A DNA stretch of 64,000 bases from Butyrivibrio sp. AE3009 (GTDB lineage: Bacteria > Bacillota > Clostridia > Lachnospirales > Lachnospiraceae). Both the position numbers and the translations under genes were made by a program. Below the pieces are notes generated by a model. The model ran no database searches and was not told the origin of the DNA. It saw nothing but the letters and a program-made list of their open reading frames with translations. This document shows, in pieces, positions 27,419 through 36,569 of this stretch (the first letter of the stretch is position 1; each line of letters starts with the position of its first letter). Location of the stretch: positions 1 to 64,000 of the forward strand of contig NZ_ATVS01000013.1 in assembly GCF_000420845.1 (NCBI RefSeq), in the 5' to 3' direction.

Positions 27419-28747
27419 TCACAGCACTTTCTTACAAATTCCGGTATCATAATTACCCGATACAAAACGACTGTTATTCATAAACTTCATAAAAATATCT
27501 CTATTATTGCTGACACCCACCAAGACAAATTCCGACAGGGCGCTCTTCATTTTTCTGATGGCTCCGTCCCTTGTGGAGGCGCATACGATCAGCTTTCCCA
27601 GCATGGAATCATAAAATGGTGTGATCTCGTAATTTGTATACAGCGCGGAGTCAAATCTCACATCCACGCCTCCCGGCACATGAAGGAGCTCAACCTTACC
27701 GGTAGCCGGTGTAAAGGTCGCCGAATCCTCCGCACAGATCCTGCACTCAATGGCATGTCTGTTCCTGAGAATATTATCCTGGTCGAAGGCAAGGGCCACT
27801 CCGGCAGCGGTTCGTATCTGCCATTCCACAATATCGATCCCGCATACCATCTCCGTAACCGAATGCTCCACCTGAAGCCTCGTATTCATCTCCATAAAAT
27901 AAAAATCATTTCCATGGAGCAAAAATTCCACAGTGCCAACGGTCACATAACCAACGGCCTTTGCCAGGCCCTTTGCGGCCTCATACATTTTTTCTCTGAC
28001 GTCCTCTGCAAGAACCGGAGCAGGACACTCCTCAATAAGCTTTTGATTTTTTCTCTGAACAGAGCAGTCCCTGTCACCAAGCGCCAGAACCTTCCCGTAT
28101 TTGTCGGCGATTATCTGAACCTCCACGTGCTTCACACCCTCAAGGTATTTTTCCATGAAGACTTCGTCATCGGCAAAAGAGCTCTTTGCTTCTTTTTTTA
28201 CCTGATAGAAGGCATTTTCCAGCTCAGCCTCTTCTCTTACGATTCTGATGCCCTTGCCTCCGCCTCCTGCTCTCGCCTTTAAAATAACAGGGTATCCTAT
28301 TTCTTTTGCGACATTTACTGCTTCTTCCACATTTTTTAAAAGATCACTACCGGGGCAGATCGGAACATTTGCCTTTGTGGCAATTTCCCTTGCCAGCTCC
28401 TTCTGCCCCATTTTAGCCATAACCTCATAGCCGGGACCGATAAATGTTATCTCATTTTCTTCGCAAATTCTGGCAAATTCGGGATTTTCCGACAGCATTC
28501 CGTAGCCGGGGTGAATGGCCTCAGCCTCGGATTTTTTGGCAACGGTAATTATCGCAGCCATATTCAGATAGCTGTCCTTGACCAGCGGTCCGCCGATGCA
28601 ATAGCTCTCATCAGCCATTTCAACATGCAGCGCATCCCTGTCGGCAGCTGAATATATAGCAACTGTTTTTATTCCCATTTCCTTGCAGGCCCTAATTACG
28701 CGGACCGCAACTTCGCCTCTGTTTGCAATAAGAATTTTCGAAAACAT
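27419..28747 (-). CDS. accC: Acetyl-CoA carboxylase biotin carboxylase subunit
   Basis: This 442-residue protein has the usual length for the family. Key parts are the N-terminal KILIANRGEVAVRVIRA, the ATP-grasp glycine loop KARAGGGGKGIRIV, the metal-binding EMNTRLQVEH, and the C-terminal biotin carboxylase domain. It carboxylates the biotin on AccB using ATP and bicarbonate. Its ATG lies 1 base after the fabZ stop codon. Confidence 0.97.
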   Translation of the reverse strand: MFSKILIANRGEVAVRVIRACKEMGIKTVAIYSAADRDALHVEMADESYCIGGPLVKDSYLNMAAIITVAKKSEAEAIHPGYGMLSENPEFARICEENEITFIGPGYEVMAKMGQKELAREIATKANVPICPGSDLLKNVEEAVNVAKEIGYPVILKARAGGGGKGIRIVREEAELENAFYQVKKEAKSSFADDEVFMEKYLEGVKHVEVQIIADKYGKVLALGDRDCSVQRKNQKLIEECPAPVLAEDVREKMYEAAKGLAKAVGYVTVGTVEFLLHGNDFYFMEMNTRLQVEHSVTEMVCGIDIVEWQIRTAAGVALAFDQDNILRNRHAIECRICAEDSATFTPATGKVELLHVPGGVDVRFDSALYTNYEITPFYDSMLGKLIVCASTRDGAIRKMKSALSEFVLVGVSNNRDIFMKFMNNSRFVSGNYDTGICKKVL

Positions 28748-28748
28748 A

Positions 28749-29183
28749 TCAGCTCTCCTTATCTTCTTTTACGATTGCAAAAGAAAAATCTCCGCTCATA
28801 CATCTTTTTCCGTCCACCGACACCTCTCCGTGAAGCATGAACATAGGTGGACACTCTCTTAATATTTTTGTGTCGATCCTGATTGTATCTCCGGGCTTTA
28901 TCATTCCCCTGAAGCGCACCTTATCAAGTCCTGTGTACACCGGAATGAACCCTTCCTGTGTCATCTTGTCAGCAAATAATACGCAGGCTGACTGCGCCAT
29001 CATCTCACACTGAATAACTCCCGGTACGATGGGATTTCCGGGGAAATGCCCTTGAAGGAAATATTCATCGCCCTTTACGGTGTAATACCCCGTTGCCGTC
29101 CCATCCTCGTTTACGAAGGCCTCCTCCACCAGGAGCATGGGCTCTCTGTGGGGAAGGATTTTCATCAATTCTTCTTTATTCAT
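28749..29183 (-). CDS. fabZ: 3-hydroxyacyl-ACP dehydratase
   Basis: This 144-residue hotdog-fold enzyme has the FabZ signature GHFPGNPIVPGVIQCE (about residues 46-61), holding the catalytic His and Glu, and an N-terminal LPHREPMLLVE. It removes water from 3-hydroxyacyl-ACP. It is placed between accB and accC as in streptococcal operons. No isomerase gene (fabM or fabN) is seen, and whether this enzyme also makes unsaturated chains cannot be told. Confidence 0.95.
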   Translation of the reverse strand: MNKEELMKILPHREPMLLVEEAFVNEDGTATGYYTVKGDEYFLQGHFPGNPIVPGVIQCEMMAQSACVLFADKMTQEGFIPVYTGLDKVRFRGMIKPGDTIRIDTKILRECPPMFMLHGEVSVDGKRCMSGDFSFAIVKEDKES

Positions 29184-29215
29184 TTTTTTCCTTTTTCTTT
29201 TTATTTTTCAGAAAA

Positions 29216-29659
29216 TCATGCAACAACAAATAACATCTGATTGTATTCGACAAGCTCTCCGTCTTTCGCAGAAATTTCCACGATTTCGCCGTCAATTGGG
29301 GAAAGCACTTCATTGAGCATCTTCATGGCCTCTATGGTACAGAGGCAGTCGCCCTTTTTAACCTTGTCGCCTACCTTTACGGGTTCTTTCTCCCCAACTT
29401 TACCGTAGAAAATTCCAAGGAGAGGGGCCTTAACCTCTGTACCTTGCTTACTCTGTCCCTTGGGATTGGTTTTGCCACCGTCAATGCTGATTACATTATT
29501 ATTTTTTTGCGGGGGTTCTTCTGCATTTTCCCTTACGACAACAGCCTCAGAAATATCAGCTTTTTTCTTAAGAGTTAATTCAAAATCTCCCTCTTTTACA
29601 GATAGTTCCGTTAGCCCAAGCCTTTCAAAAAGATCTCCGTAATCATTTAAAGAATTCAT
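29216..29659 (-). CDS. accB: Biotin carboxyl carrier protein of acetyl-CoA carboxylase
   Basis: This 147-residue protein has an N-terminal helical segment, a flexible linker (about 35-75) and the C-terminal biotinyl domain. The biotinylation motif is EAMKM with the target Lys113, and the fold shows PLLGIFY and PIDGEIVEI. It carries carboxybiotin between AccC and the AccAD transferase. It lies 3 bp after fabF. Confidence 0.96.
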   Translation of the reverse strand: MNSLNDYGDLFERLGLTELSVKEGDFELTLKKKADISEAVVVRENAEEPPQKNNNVISIDGGKTNPKGQSKQGTEVKAPLLGIFYGKVGEKEPVKVGDKVKKGDCLCTIEAMKMLNEVLSPIDGEIVEISAKDGELVEYNQMLFVVA

Positions 29660-29662
29660 TTT

Positions 29663-30904
29663 TTATTCCTCTGTGTATTTCCTGAATGCAATACATGCGT
29701 TATGTCCACCAAAGCCAAGTGATGTGCTGATAGCATATTCGATATCTGCCTCCACAGCCTCATTAGGCGTATAATCAAGGTCACACTCCTCATCCTTTTC
29801 CTTGTAGTTGATGGTTGGAGGGATTATTCCGTCCTTGAGAGCAAGAACAGAAGCAATTGCCTCTACTGCGCCTGTTGCTCCCATCATATGGCCGGTCATG
29901 GATTTGGTTGAGCTAACATGAATATCATATGCTTTTTTACCAAAAACAGCCTTGATTGCCTTGGTCTCCATTGCATCATTTAAATGTGTTCCTGTACCGT
30001 GGGCATTGATGTAGATCTCGTTGTCATCGCTTATTCCCGCTTCTTTTACGGTATTCTTGATTGCTCTAATTGCGCCGTCTCCTTCAGGATCAGGAGCTGT
30101 TATATGATATGCATCAGCGGTATTTCCATAGCCGACAACCTCTGCAAGGATCTTGGCGCCGCGCTTCTTGGCGTGCTCATACTCCTCAAGAATGAGGATT
30201 CCCGCACCTTCACCCATTACAAAGCCGCCTCTTCTCTTATCGAAGGGAAGGCTTCCTTCATCGGGATTCTCTGCAAGATTAAGGGCCTGACAGTTTACAA
30301 ATCCGGCCATGGCCAGCTCATTTATCGAAGCTTCGCTACCACCTGCTATTATTGCATCCGCATAACCGTGCTTGATTGCTCTGTAGGCCTCACCAATTGT
30401 GTGGGTTGATGTGGCACAGGCCGTAACCACCGGAAGTGTAGGTCCCTTAGCCCCGAACTTGATCGAAACTGCGCCTGCCGCCATATTACTGATCATCATG
30501 GGAACAAAGAAAGGAGACACCATCTCAGGGCCTTTTTCAGCCAGCTTGTTGGTCTCTCTGATGGTTGTGTTAATACCGCCTATTCCTGAGCCTATATACA
30601 CACCAAAACGCTCTTTATCCAGGTCTGATTCGAGAATCCCACTCTGCTCAACTGCCTGCTTGGCTGCTCCCATGGCATATTGCATGAACAGATCTGATTT
30701 TCTGATCTCCTGCATGGTGTCATAACAGGATTTTGGTTCGAACCCTTTAACCTCCGCATCAAGACTTACCTTAAGCCTTGATGCATCAAAACGGCCGATT
30801 TTATCAATTCCGCAGACACCGTTTTTAAGACTATTCCAAAAAGTATCCAAATCATTTCCAACAGGGGTAATTACTCCCATGCCGGTTACAACTACTCTAC
30901 ACAT
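29663..30904 (-). CDS. fabF: 3-oxoacyl-ACP synthase II
   Basis: In this 413-residue protein the condensing-enzyme triad is complete: Cys in VTACATSTHT, His in NAHGTGTHLND, and His in STKSMTGHMMGATG. It elongates acyl-ACP chains with malonyl-ACP. The start is taken at ATG 30904, five bases after GGAGG. It overlaps the fabG stop codon by 8 bases, so translation is coupled. A start five codons earlier has no free binding site. FabF cannot normally begin chains, which matters because no fabH is in this operon. Confidence 0.96.
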   Translation of the reverse strand: MCRVVVTGMGVITPVGNDLDTFWNSLKNGVCGIDKIGRFDASRLKVSLDAEVKGFEPKSCYDTMQEIRKSDLFMQYAMGAAKQAVEQSGILESDLDKERFGVYIGSGIGGINTTIRETNKLAEKGPEMVSPFFVPMMISNMAAGAVSIKFGAKGPTLPVVTACATSTHTIGEAYRAIKHGYADAIIAGGSEASINELAMAGFVNCQALNLAENPDEGSLPFDKRRGGFVMGEGAGILILEEYEHAKKRGAKILAEVVGYGNTADAYHITAPDPEGDGAIRAIKNTVKEAGISDDNEIYINAHGTGTHLNDAMETKAIKAVFGKKAYDIHVSSTKSMTGHMMGATGAVEAIASVLALKDGIIPPTINYKEKDEECDLDYTPNEAVEADIEYAISTSLGFGGHNACIAFRKYTEE

Positions 30905-31640
30905 ACATTCCTCCGTCAACTTTGATCACTTCTCCTGTTATGTAAGATGAATTGTCGCTTCCCAGGAAAAGCGCCAGATTAGCCACATCTTCGGGTTTTC
31001 CCAGCCTTGCGATTGCGAGGGATTTTTTTAACTCTTCCTGAATATTCTCCGGGAGCTTCTCAGTCATCTGAGTCTCGATATATCCCGGTGCAATAGCATT
31101 ACACCTGATATTTCTTCTTCCGTATTCCTTGGCAACAGACTTGGTAAAGCCTACAATTCCCGCCTTGGAAGCGGCATAATTGGTCTGTCCTTTATTTCCC
31201 ATAAGTCCAACGACGGAACTGATATTTACGATATTTCCGCTTCTCTGCCTTATGAAATTTCTGATAAATGCCCTTGTCATATACATGGTTCCCTTGAGAT
31301 TCACGTTAATAACATCGTCAATATCCATTATTCCCAGGCTTGGAAGAAGGTTATCTCTTGTTATTCCGGCATTATTTACCAGAATATCCACTTTACCGAA
31401 ATCCGCCATGATTTCCTCTGCAACCGAAGCAACCTGCTCTGCATCAGAAATATCGCAGGTATAGAGCCTTACGGTTCTTCCGGTCTGTTCCAGCTCCATA
31501 ACGACGCTTTTTGCTTCATCGGTAACACGTGTTGCGATAATAGCCAGGTCAGCTCTGTTTTCTGCGAATTTACCGGCAATTGCCTGACCTATTCCTCTTG
31601 TTCCGCCGGTAATTACCGCGACTTTCCCTTCTAAGATCAT
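30897..31640 (-). CDS. fabG: 3-oxoacyl-ACP reductase
   Basis: This 247-residue short-chain dehydrogenase has the NADPH-binding TGGTRGIGQAIA near the N-terminus, the catalytic Ser in NISSVVG and Tyr-x-x-x-Lys in NYAASKAG. It reduces 3-ketoacyl-ACP. Its 3' end overlaps the fabF start by 8 bases; fabD is 24 bp upstream. Confidence 0.96.
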   Translation of the reverse strand: MILEGKVAVITGGTRGIGQAIAGKFAENRADLAIIATRVTDEAKSVVMELEQTGRTVRLYTCDISDAEQVASVAEEIMADFGKVDILVNNAGITRDNLLPSLGIMDIDDVINVNLKGTMYMTRAFIRNFIRQRSGNIVNISSVVGLMGNKGQTNYAASKAGIVGFTKSVAKEYGRRNIRCNAIAPGYIETQMTEKLPENIQEELKKSLAIARLGKPEDVANLALFLGSDNSSYITGEVIKVDGGMYV

Positions 31641-31664
31641 ATATCCACCTCTTTCCCTATAGTC

Positions 31665-32597
31665 TTAAGCTCCTGCAAGAGCCTCTTTGACCTTCATAAG
31701 GGATTCCATATCACTTACGTTATAAATCTTTGCCTCCGGGGCGATTCTTTTTACAAAACCTGACAGAGTCTTACCGGGGCCGCACTCGATAAAGGTGTCG
31801 ATTCCGTCCTTTACCATGTTTCTGATGGTTTCTTCCCATCTGACGCTGTTAGATGCCTGAAGTGCCAGTGTTTCAGCTATTTCCTCTTCTTCCGAAGGGT
31901 AAGGAGTACCTGTCATATTGGCATAGAGCGGTATTTCAGTGCTATTTATGTTATATAACTTCTTTTCCTTCAAGACGCTGCGTACTTCCTCGGAAGCGCC
32001 GCCCATATATGGTGTGTGAAAAGGGCCTGATGTGGCCAGCTCGACGTATCTCACCTTTTTTTCGGATAAGATTTCCATCAGATGTTTCATTTCATTCTTT
32101 TTGCCGGAAACCACGATCTGTCCCGGACAATTATAATTAACGGGATATACGCCCGTTTCCTCACAGACTTTTTCAAGCTCCTCTTTGTCCATGCGAAGAA
32201 CAGCTATCATGACACCCTCATGCTCAGTTGCGGCTTTATTCATTGCCTTTCCTCTGGTGCATACAAGCTTAAAGGCATCCTCTTTTGACATAGCGCCTGT
32301 TATTGCAAGTCCTGCGACCTCACCCAGTGAGAAGCCTGCGGCTGCGTCAGGATTAATTCCCTCGTTTTTTAATGCCATAGCACTGGCCATATCCGCGAGA
32401 AAGACGCAGGGCTGTGTATTTTCTGTCTGCTTAAGTTCCTCTTCCGTGCCAGAAATTATCTGAGCAAGAGTTCCCGGCCTTATAGCCTCTGCAACTCCGA
32501 AAAAGTCATGTACTTCTTTGATGTTTTCAAAAAATTCCCTGGCCATACCCGGATACTGACTCCCCTGTCCGGCCATTAAAAACGCTATTTTTCCCAT
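31665..32597 (-). CDS. fabD: Malonyl-CoA:ACP transacylase
   Basis: This 310-residue protein has FLMAGQGSQYPGM at the N-terminus, the nucleophile elbow AGFSLGEVAGL, and GPFHTPYM holding the catalytic His. It loads malonyl groups onto ACP. The start is ATG 32597, three bases after GGAGGA; earlier in-frame ATGs overlap fabK and lack a site. It lies 11 bp after fabK. Confidence 0.96.
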   Translation of the reverse strand: MGKIAFLMAGQGSQYPGMAREFFENIKEVHDFFGVAEAIRPGTLAQIISGTEEELKQTENTQPCVFLADMASAMALKNEGINPDAAAGFSLGEVAGLAITGAMSKEDAFKLVCTRGKAMNKAATEHEGVMIAVLRMDKEELEKVCEETGVYPVNYNCPGQIVVSGKKNEMKHLMEILSEKKVRYVELATSGPFHTPYMGGASEEVRSVLKEKKLYNINSTEIPLYANMTGTPYPSEEEEIAETLALQASNSVRWEETIRNMVKDGIDTFIECGPGKTLSGFVKRIAPEAKIYNVSDMESLMKVKEALAGA

Positions 32598-32608
32598 ACT
32601 TCCTCCGG

Positions 32609-33538
32609 TCATGCCCCCATAAGTGCGAAGGCATCTCTGCATATACCGGTGATGATCTCTTCACAGGTATTCTCACTGTTTACAAGGCCTGCTATCTGTC
32701 CGCACATACAAGATCCTGTTTTCACATCTCCTTCAATTGCGGCTCTTCTGAGAGCACCTGCTCCCATTTTTTCGAGAACTTCTGCCGGTGTAGTGCTATC
32801 TGACTCCATTTCATTAAAATCACGTGTCATTCTGTTTTTCAGTGCCCTGACAGGATGACCGAGCCTTTTTCCTGTAACGATGGTATCTCTGTCCTTGGCC
32901 TTCAGAACCTTTTCCTTGTAATTGGGATGAACATTGCACTCCCTGGCTGTAAGAAATCTTGTACCCATCTGCACAGCCTTGGCCCCCAGCATAAATGCAG
33001 CTGCCATTCCTCTTCCGTCGGCAATTCCGCCCGCTGCAATGACAGGTATATTTACAGCATCTACAACCTGTGGAACAAGGGCCATTGTTGTGGTTTCACC
33101 GACATGTCCGCCGGATTCACAACCTTCTGCTATTATTGCGCTGGCGCCCATTCTCTCGGTCATTACCGCAAGAGGTACACTCGCTACTACGCATATAACA
33201 GTCACTCCTGCGTTTTTGAGTTTCTCCATATACTTGGCAGGGTTGCCTGCTCCGGTCGTGACAACTTTAATTTTTTCTTCGCAGACCACGTCCACCGCCT
33301 CTTCGATAAAAGGACTCATAAGCATAAGATTTACACCAAATGGCTTATCTGTAAGAGCCTTTGCTTTTTTGATCTGCTCTCTCAGCTGCTCCCCATTGGA
33401 ATTCATTGCCGCTATAAGCCCAAGACCGCCGGCATTTGAAACTGCAGCTGCCAGTTCCGCATCAGCTATCCAGGCCATTCCGCCCTGGATAACCGGGTAC
33501 TCGACACCAAGCAGCTCACAAATCGGATTTTTTTCCAT
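32609..33538 (-). CDS. fabK: Enoyl-ACP reductase II, FMN-dependent
   Basis: This 309-residue TIM-barrel flavoenzyme shows PVIQGGMAWIADAELAAAVS at the N-terminus, then GFTPLN-like GVNLMLM, EGCESGGHVG, and the FMN phosphate loops AAGGIADGRGMAAA and AVQMGTRFL. It carries out the final reduction of each elongation cycle. The enzyme is the streptococcal-type reductase, unrelated to FabI, which predicts low triclosan sensitivity. It is the second gene of the operon, 41 bp after acpP. Confidence 0.94.
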   Translation of the reverse strand: MEKNPICELLGVEYPVIQGGMAWIADAELAAAVSNAGGLGLIAAMNSNGEQLREQIKKAKALTDKPFGVNLMLMSPFIEEAVDVVCEEKIKVVTTGAGNPAKYMEKLKNAGVTVICVVASVPLAVMTERMGASAIIAEGCESGGHVGETTTMALVPQVVDAVNIPVIAAGGIADGRGMAAAFMLGAKAVQMGTRFLTARECNVHPNYKEKVLKAKDRDTIVTGKRLGHPVRALKNRMTRDFNEMESDSTTPAEVLEKMGAGALRRAAIEGDVKTGSCMCGQIAGLVNSENTCEEIITGICRDAFALMGA

Positions 33539-33579
33539 TTTTGCTCCTCCGAATATGTAATATCGTCTGTTATGAGATA

Positions 33580-33801
33580 TTACTGCTTCTCAATCAGCTC
33601 AACCAGTTTGTCGATTGTTGTGATCTCCTGTGAAAGCTCAATCTTGCAATCGAGCTCCTCCTGCATCTGCATAACAAGCTCCATGATATCCAGTGAATCC
33701 AGTCCGATATCTGTAAAAGTTGCGCTTGAACTGATCTCTGACTCCTCCTTGTCAAGATACTCTGCAATGATTCTGATGATTGTTCCCTTTACGTCTTTCA
33801 T
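33580..33801 (-). CDS. acpP: Acyl carrier protein
   Basis: This 73-residue, strongly acidic four-helix protein has the phosphopantetheine site Ser in GLDSLDIMEL. The start ATG 33801 has AAGGAGA about nine bases upstream; the longer frame adds a basic stretch not found in ACPs and is rejected. It is the first gene of the fab/acc operon. The promoter at 33921-33951 gives a leader of about 110 bases. Confidence 0.95.
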   Translation of the reverse strand: MKDVKGTIIRIIAEYLDKEESEISSSATFTDIGLDSLDIMELVMQMQEELDCKIELSQEITTIDKLVELIEKQ

Positions 33802-33920
33802 TTTTTCATTCTCCTTTTCTTTTTTTGAATTCATTTTTAGGTATTCCCTTTTTGTACACCTTACATTCCCTTTTAGGTAACCGATGTACATTTGGCATTG
33901 ATTTCGTACTTTTCTTTGCT

Positions 33921-33951
33921 ACAATAAACTTGGGGGTTACCCCCAGGTCAA
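33921..33951 (-). promoter_or_regulatory. MerR-type promoter (19-bp spacer) driving the fab/acc operon
   Basis: On the minus strand TTGACC (plus 33946-33951) and TATTGT (33921-33926) are 19 bp apart. The spacer holds the palindrome TGGGGGTTACCCCCA at 33931-33945. An overlong spacer filled by a GC-rich dyad is the hallmark of promoters that MerR-family proteins twist into activity. The divergent gene at 34090 encodes such a protein. This predicts activation rather than repression of fatty-acid synthesis. Confidence 0.78.
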
Positions 33952-34089
33952 TACATTTTATTCAATTATTTTTTTTCGCCAAAAAACAGCTTTAAAATCG
34001 ACTCGAAATTTGGCCTATTTTAGGCGTGAAAAATACTTTTTTGACTTGTTTATCGTCAAATAATCAAAAATCGAAATTTAGGGGCAAAT

Positions 34090-34938
34090 ATGGGCAAAAA
34101 TGATTATTCGGGTAATGAACTCGATTATTCACTCAGCGTTGGTCAATTCGCCAAGCTCTGTGAGACCACAAGAGACACTTTGAGATATTATTATGAGCAG
34201 GATATTCTCGTTCCAAGGATCGATCCCGAAAACGGATATCATTATTATTCCGCTTCTCAGATCAGCTCATTCTTTTTTATCACAACCATGAGACAGGCCG
34301 GCTGCTCAATCAAAGAAATCAAAAATATTATTCATAATTCCACCAAGGACAGCCTGACAAGAATGGTTAATTCCAAAATTACCGATATGCAGCGGGAATT
34401 ATATTTAATAAATAAAAAAATCAGTTCCCTGCACCTTGCAATGTGGATCCTCGGAAAATATGATTCAGACAGCACCGGAATTCCCATGCTGGATCAGATT
34501 CCGGAAATAAGCATAACTCAGACGCTAATTTCCAATAAAGGCGGAGCTTTCCATACCGCTGACATAGCCTCAGATATATCCGTGCACCTGCGGCATACCT
34601 CCGGAGAAGGTGCACTGTCCAATTTTCCAACCGGTGTAACTATTTCTTACGAAGATCTTTTAGATAAAAAATATGTTTACAACAGTATCGTAAGTTTATC
34701 GCTGCTTCCCGCAGACGACCTTCAAAGTAAGCCAATCCCCAGCACCAGGGCTGTAATATGTTATCACGGCAACTCAGAAATAAATATTGAAAAATCCTAT
34801 GAAAAAATAACAGATTTTATTCAAAAGAATAAATTAAAAGCCTGTTCCAACTTGTATTCAATCAGCCTTTTTAATTTATACAGCAAAGAAAAAACCCATA
34901 AATATTTCAAATATTTATTTATCTGTGTTGAACCATAA
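34090..34938 (+). CDS. MerR-family regulator, candidate regulator of the fab operon
   Basis: In this 282-residue protein the MerR DNA-binding domain spans about 15-85 (FAKLCETTRDTLRYYYEQDILVP split by the wing, then NGYHYYSASQ). A dimerisation coiled coil runs 85-130, and a C-terminal GyrI/BmrR-like effector domain spans about 140-280 without metal-binding cysteines. An organic ligand is therefore expected; an acyl-CoA, acyl-ACP-derived or lipophilic compound would suit the target. It is divergent from acpP across a 288-bp gap that holds a textbook MerR promoter. Control of the MATE exporter gene 87 bp downstream is an additional or alternative role. Confidence 0.88.
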   Translation: MGKNDYSGNELDYSLSVGQFAKLCETTRDTLRYYYEQDILVPRIDPENGYHYYSASQISSFFFITTMRQAGCSIKEIKNIIHNSTKDSLTRMVNSKITDMQRELYLINKKISSLHLAMWILGKYDSDSTGIPMLDQIPEISITQTLISNKGGAFHTADIASDISVHLRHTSGEGALSNFPTGVTISYEDLLDKKYVYNSIVSLSLLPADDLQSKPIPSTRAVICYHGNSEINIEKSYEKITDFIQKNKLKACSNLYSISLFNLYSKEKTHKYFKYLFICVEP

Positions 34939-35025
34939 TAATTCATAAAAAGGTCTTATTTTTATTTTTTTAATCTGTTATACTGTGTACTTTGTAAAAG
35001 AGAAATAGAGAGTAAAGGAATTATC

Positions 35026-36384
35026 ATGAACACAAAAGAGAACAAGATGGGCGTTATGCCCGTAAAGCAGCTGATCATCAGCATGTCACTTCCAATGATG
35101 CTCTCAATGCTTGTGCAGGCTCTGTACAACATTGTTGACAGTATTTTCGTAGCCCAGATCGGCGAAGGCGAATATGCTCTTACTGCCGTAACACTGGCCT
35201 TCCCTATGCAGAATCTTATGATTGCCCTGAGCTCCGGTACCGGCGTCGGCATCAATGCACTCCTTTCAAGATCCCTTGGTGCAAAAGATTTTGACAAATC
35301 GGATTCCGCCGCCAATAACGGTCTGCTCCTGACATTTTTTAATTACATCGTATTTTTGATCATCGGAATATTTTTTGCCGGCAGATTTATCAACACTCAG
35401 ACTACGAATCCTGTGATCAGGGAATACGGCGCAGAATACCTCGGAATCATCTGTTGCTGCTCACTTGCACTGTTTTTCCAGATGACATTTGAGAGACTTC
35501 TGCAGTCAACCGGAAAGACCATATACAGCATGATTTCTCAGGGAACAGGCGCTATTATTAACATTATTTTTGATCCGCTTCTGATTTTCGGAATCGGCCC
35601 CTTCCCCGAACTTGGAGTTGCGGGTGCTGCTTACGCCACAGTATTCGGACAGTTTGTTGGCTGTAGCATCGGAATATTCTGCAATCTGAAGTTCAACAAA
35701 GAGATCAACTTTGCATTCAAAAAGATCATCACACCTGATTTATCAACCATCAAAGATATCTATTTTGTTGGTATACCCTCGATTTTGATGATGTCAATCG
35801 GCTCCGTAATGACCTATTTGATGAACCTGATACTCGGTACCTTCTCATCGACCGCAACTGCTGTATTTGGTGTATATTTCAAGCTTCAGAGCTTCTTCTT
35901 TATGCCTGTATTCGGTCTTAACAACGGACTTATACCTGTTCTTGCATATAATTACGGCGCAAGAAATAAAGAGCGTATTAAAGAAGCCCTTAAGTTCGCT
36001 CTCATCCTTGCATTATCAATTATGTGTGTCGGAACAGTATGTTTCCTTGCTATTCCCGAGACTCTGCTGCATATGTTCAATGCATCGGAAGATATGGTAA
36101 AAATCGGTATTCCCGCCCTTCGTACTATTTGCTTATCCTTCCCTCTTGCAGGCATATGTATAGCCATGGGATCTATATTCCAGGCCTTTTCCAAGAGTTT
36201 TTACTCACTGATCATCTCAGTAGGCCGTCAGCTCGTGGTTCTTATCCCCGCATCATGGCTTTTATCCAAGACAGGAGTACTTAATAATGTCTGGTTTGCC
36301 TTCCCTATTGCTGAATTGGCATCCCTGGTACTTTCAAGCTTCTATTTCCGTAAGCTTTACAAATCTACAGTTTCAACCATGTGA
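35026..36384 (+). CDS. MATE-family efflux transporter
   Basis: This 452-residue protein has twelve membrane segments in two six-helix halves. The family feature LPMMLSMLVQALYNIVDSIF stands at the N-terminus, with VGINALLSRSLGAKD after it. The family expels cationic drugs or metabolites using sodium or proton gradients. It follows a MerR/GyrI-type gene, a pairing common in drug-resistance loci, which gives that regulator a second plausible target. TAAAGGA precedes the ATG. Confidence 0.92.
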   Translation: MNTKENKMGVMPVKQLIISMSLPMMLSMLVQALYNIVDSIFVAQIGEGEYALTAVTLAFPMQNLMIALSSGTGVGINALLSRSLGAKDFDKSDSAANNGLLLTFFNYIVFLIIGIFFAGRFINTQTTNPVIREYGAEYLGIICCCSLALFFQMTFERLLQSTGKTIYSMISQGTGAIINIIFDPLLIFGIGPFPELGVAGAAYATVFGQFVGCSIGIFCNLKFNKEINFAFKKIITPDLSTIKDIYFVGIPSILMMSIGSVMTYLMNLILGTFSSTATAVFGVYFKLQSFFFMPVFGLNNGLIPVLAYNYGARNKERIKEALKFALILALSIMCVGTVCFLAIPETLLHMFNASEDMVKIGIPALRTICLSFPLAGICIAMGSIFQAFSKSFYSLIISVGRQLVVLIPASWLLSKTGVLNNVWFAFPIAELASLVLSSFYFRKLYKSTVSTM

Positions 36385-36430
36385 TGTCATCTGTTTTTCG
36401 GTAGAATAATTTATAAAAAGTATTGAATTA

Positions 36431-36470
36431 AGCGGTTTTTAAGTATTATGCACTAAAAACCGCTATAATT
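36431..36470 (+). terminator. Terminator after the MATE gene
   Basis: AGCGGTTTTTA and TAAAAACCGCT form an 11-bp stem with a 12-base loop at 36431-36464, followed by a T-containing tail. It isolates the HU gene, whose promoter begins about 30 bp further on. Confidence 0.65.
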
Positions 36471-36496
36471 TTTGGCATTTTTACGAACCAAACGTC

Positions 36497-36525
36497 TTGT
36501 ATCATGCATAAAATGGGTGTAAAAT
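36497..36525 (+). promoter_or_regulatory. Sigma-A promoter of the HU gene
   Basis: TTGTAT (36497-36502) and TAAAAT (36520-36525) are separated by 17 bp and lie about 45 bases ahead of the HU start codon. Confidence 0.6.
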
Positions 36526-36569
36526 TTTTTTTGTAGTTGAAAACACTCTATTTGAGGGAGGTAAAATCC

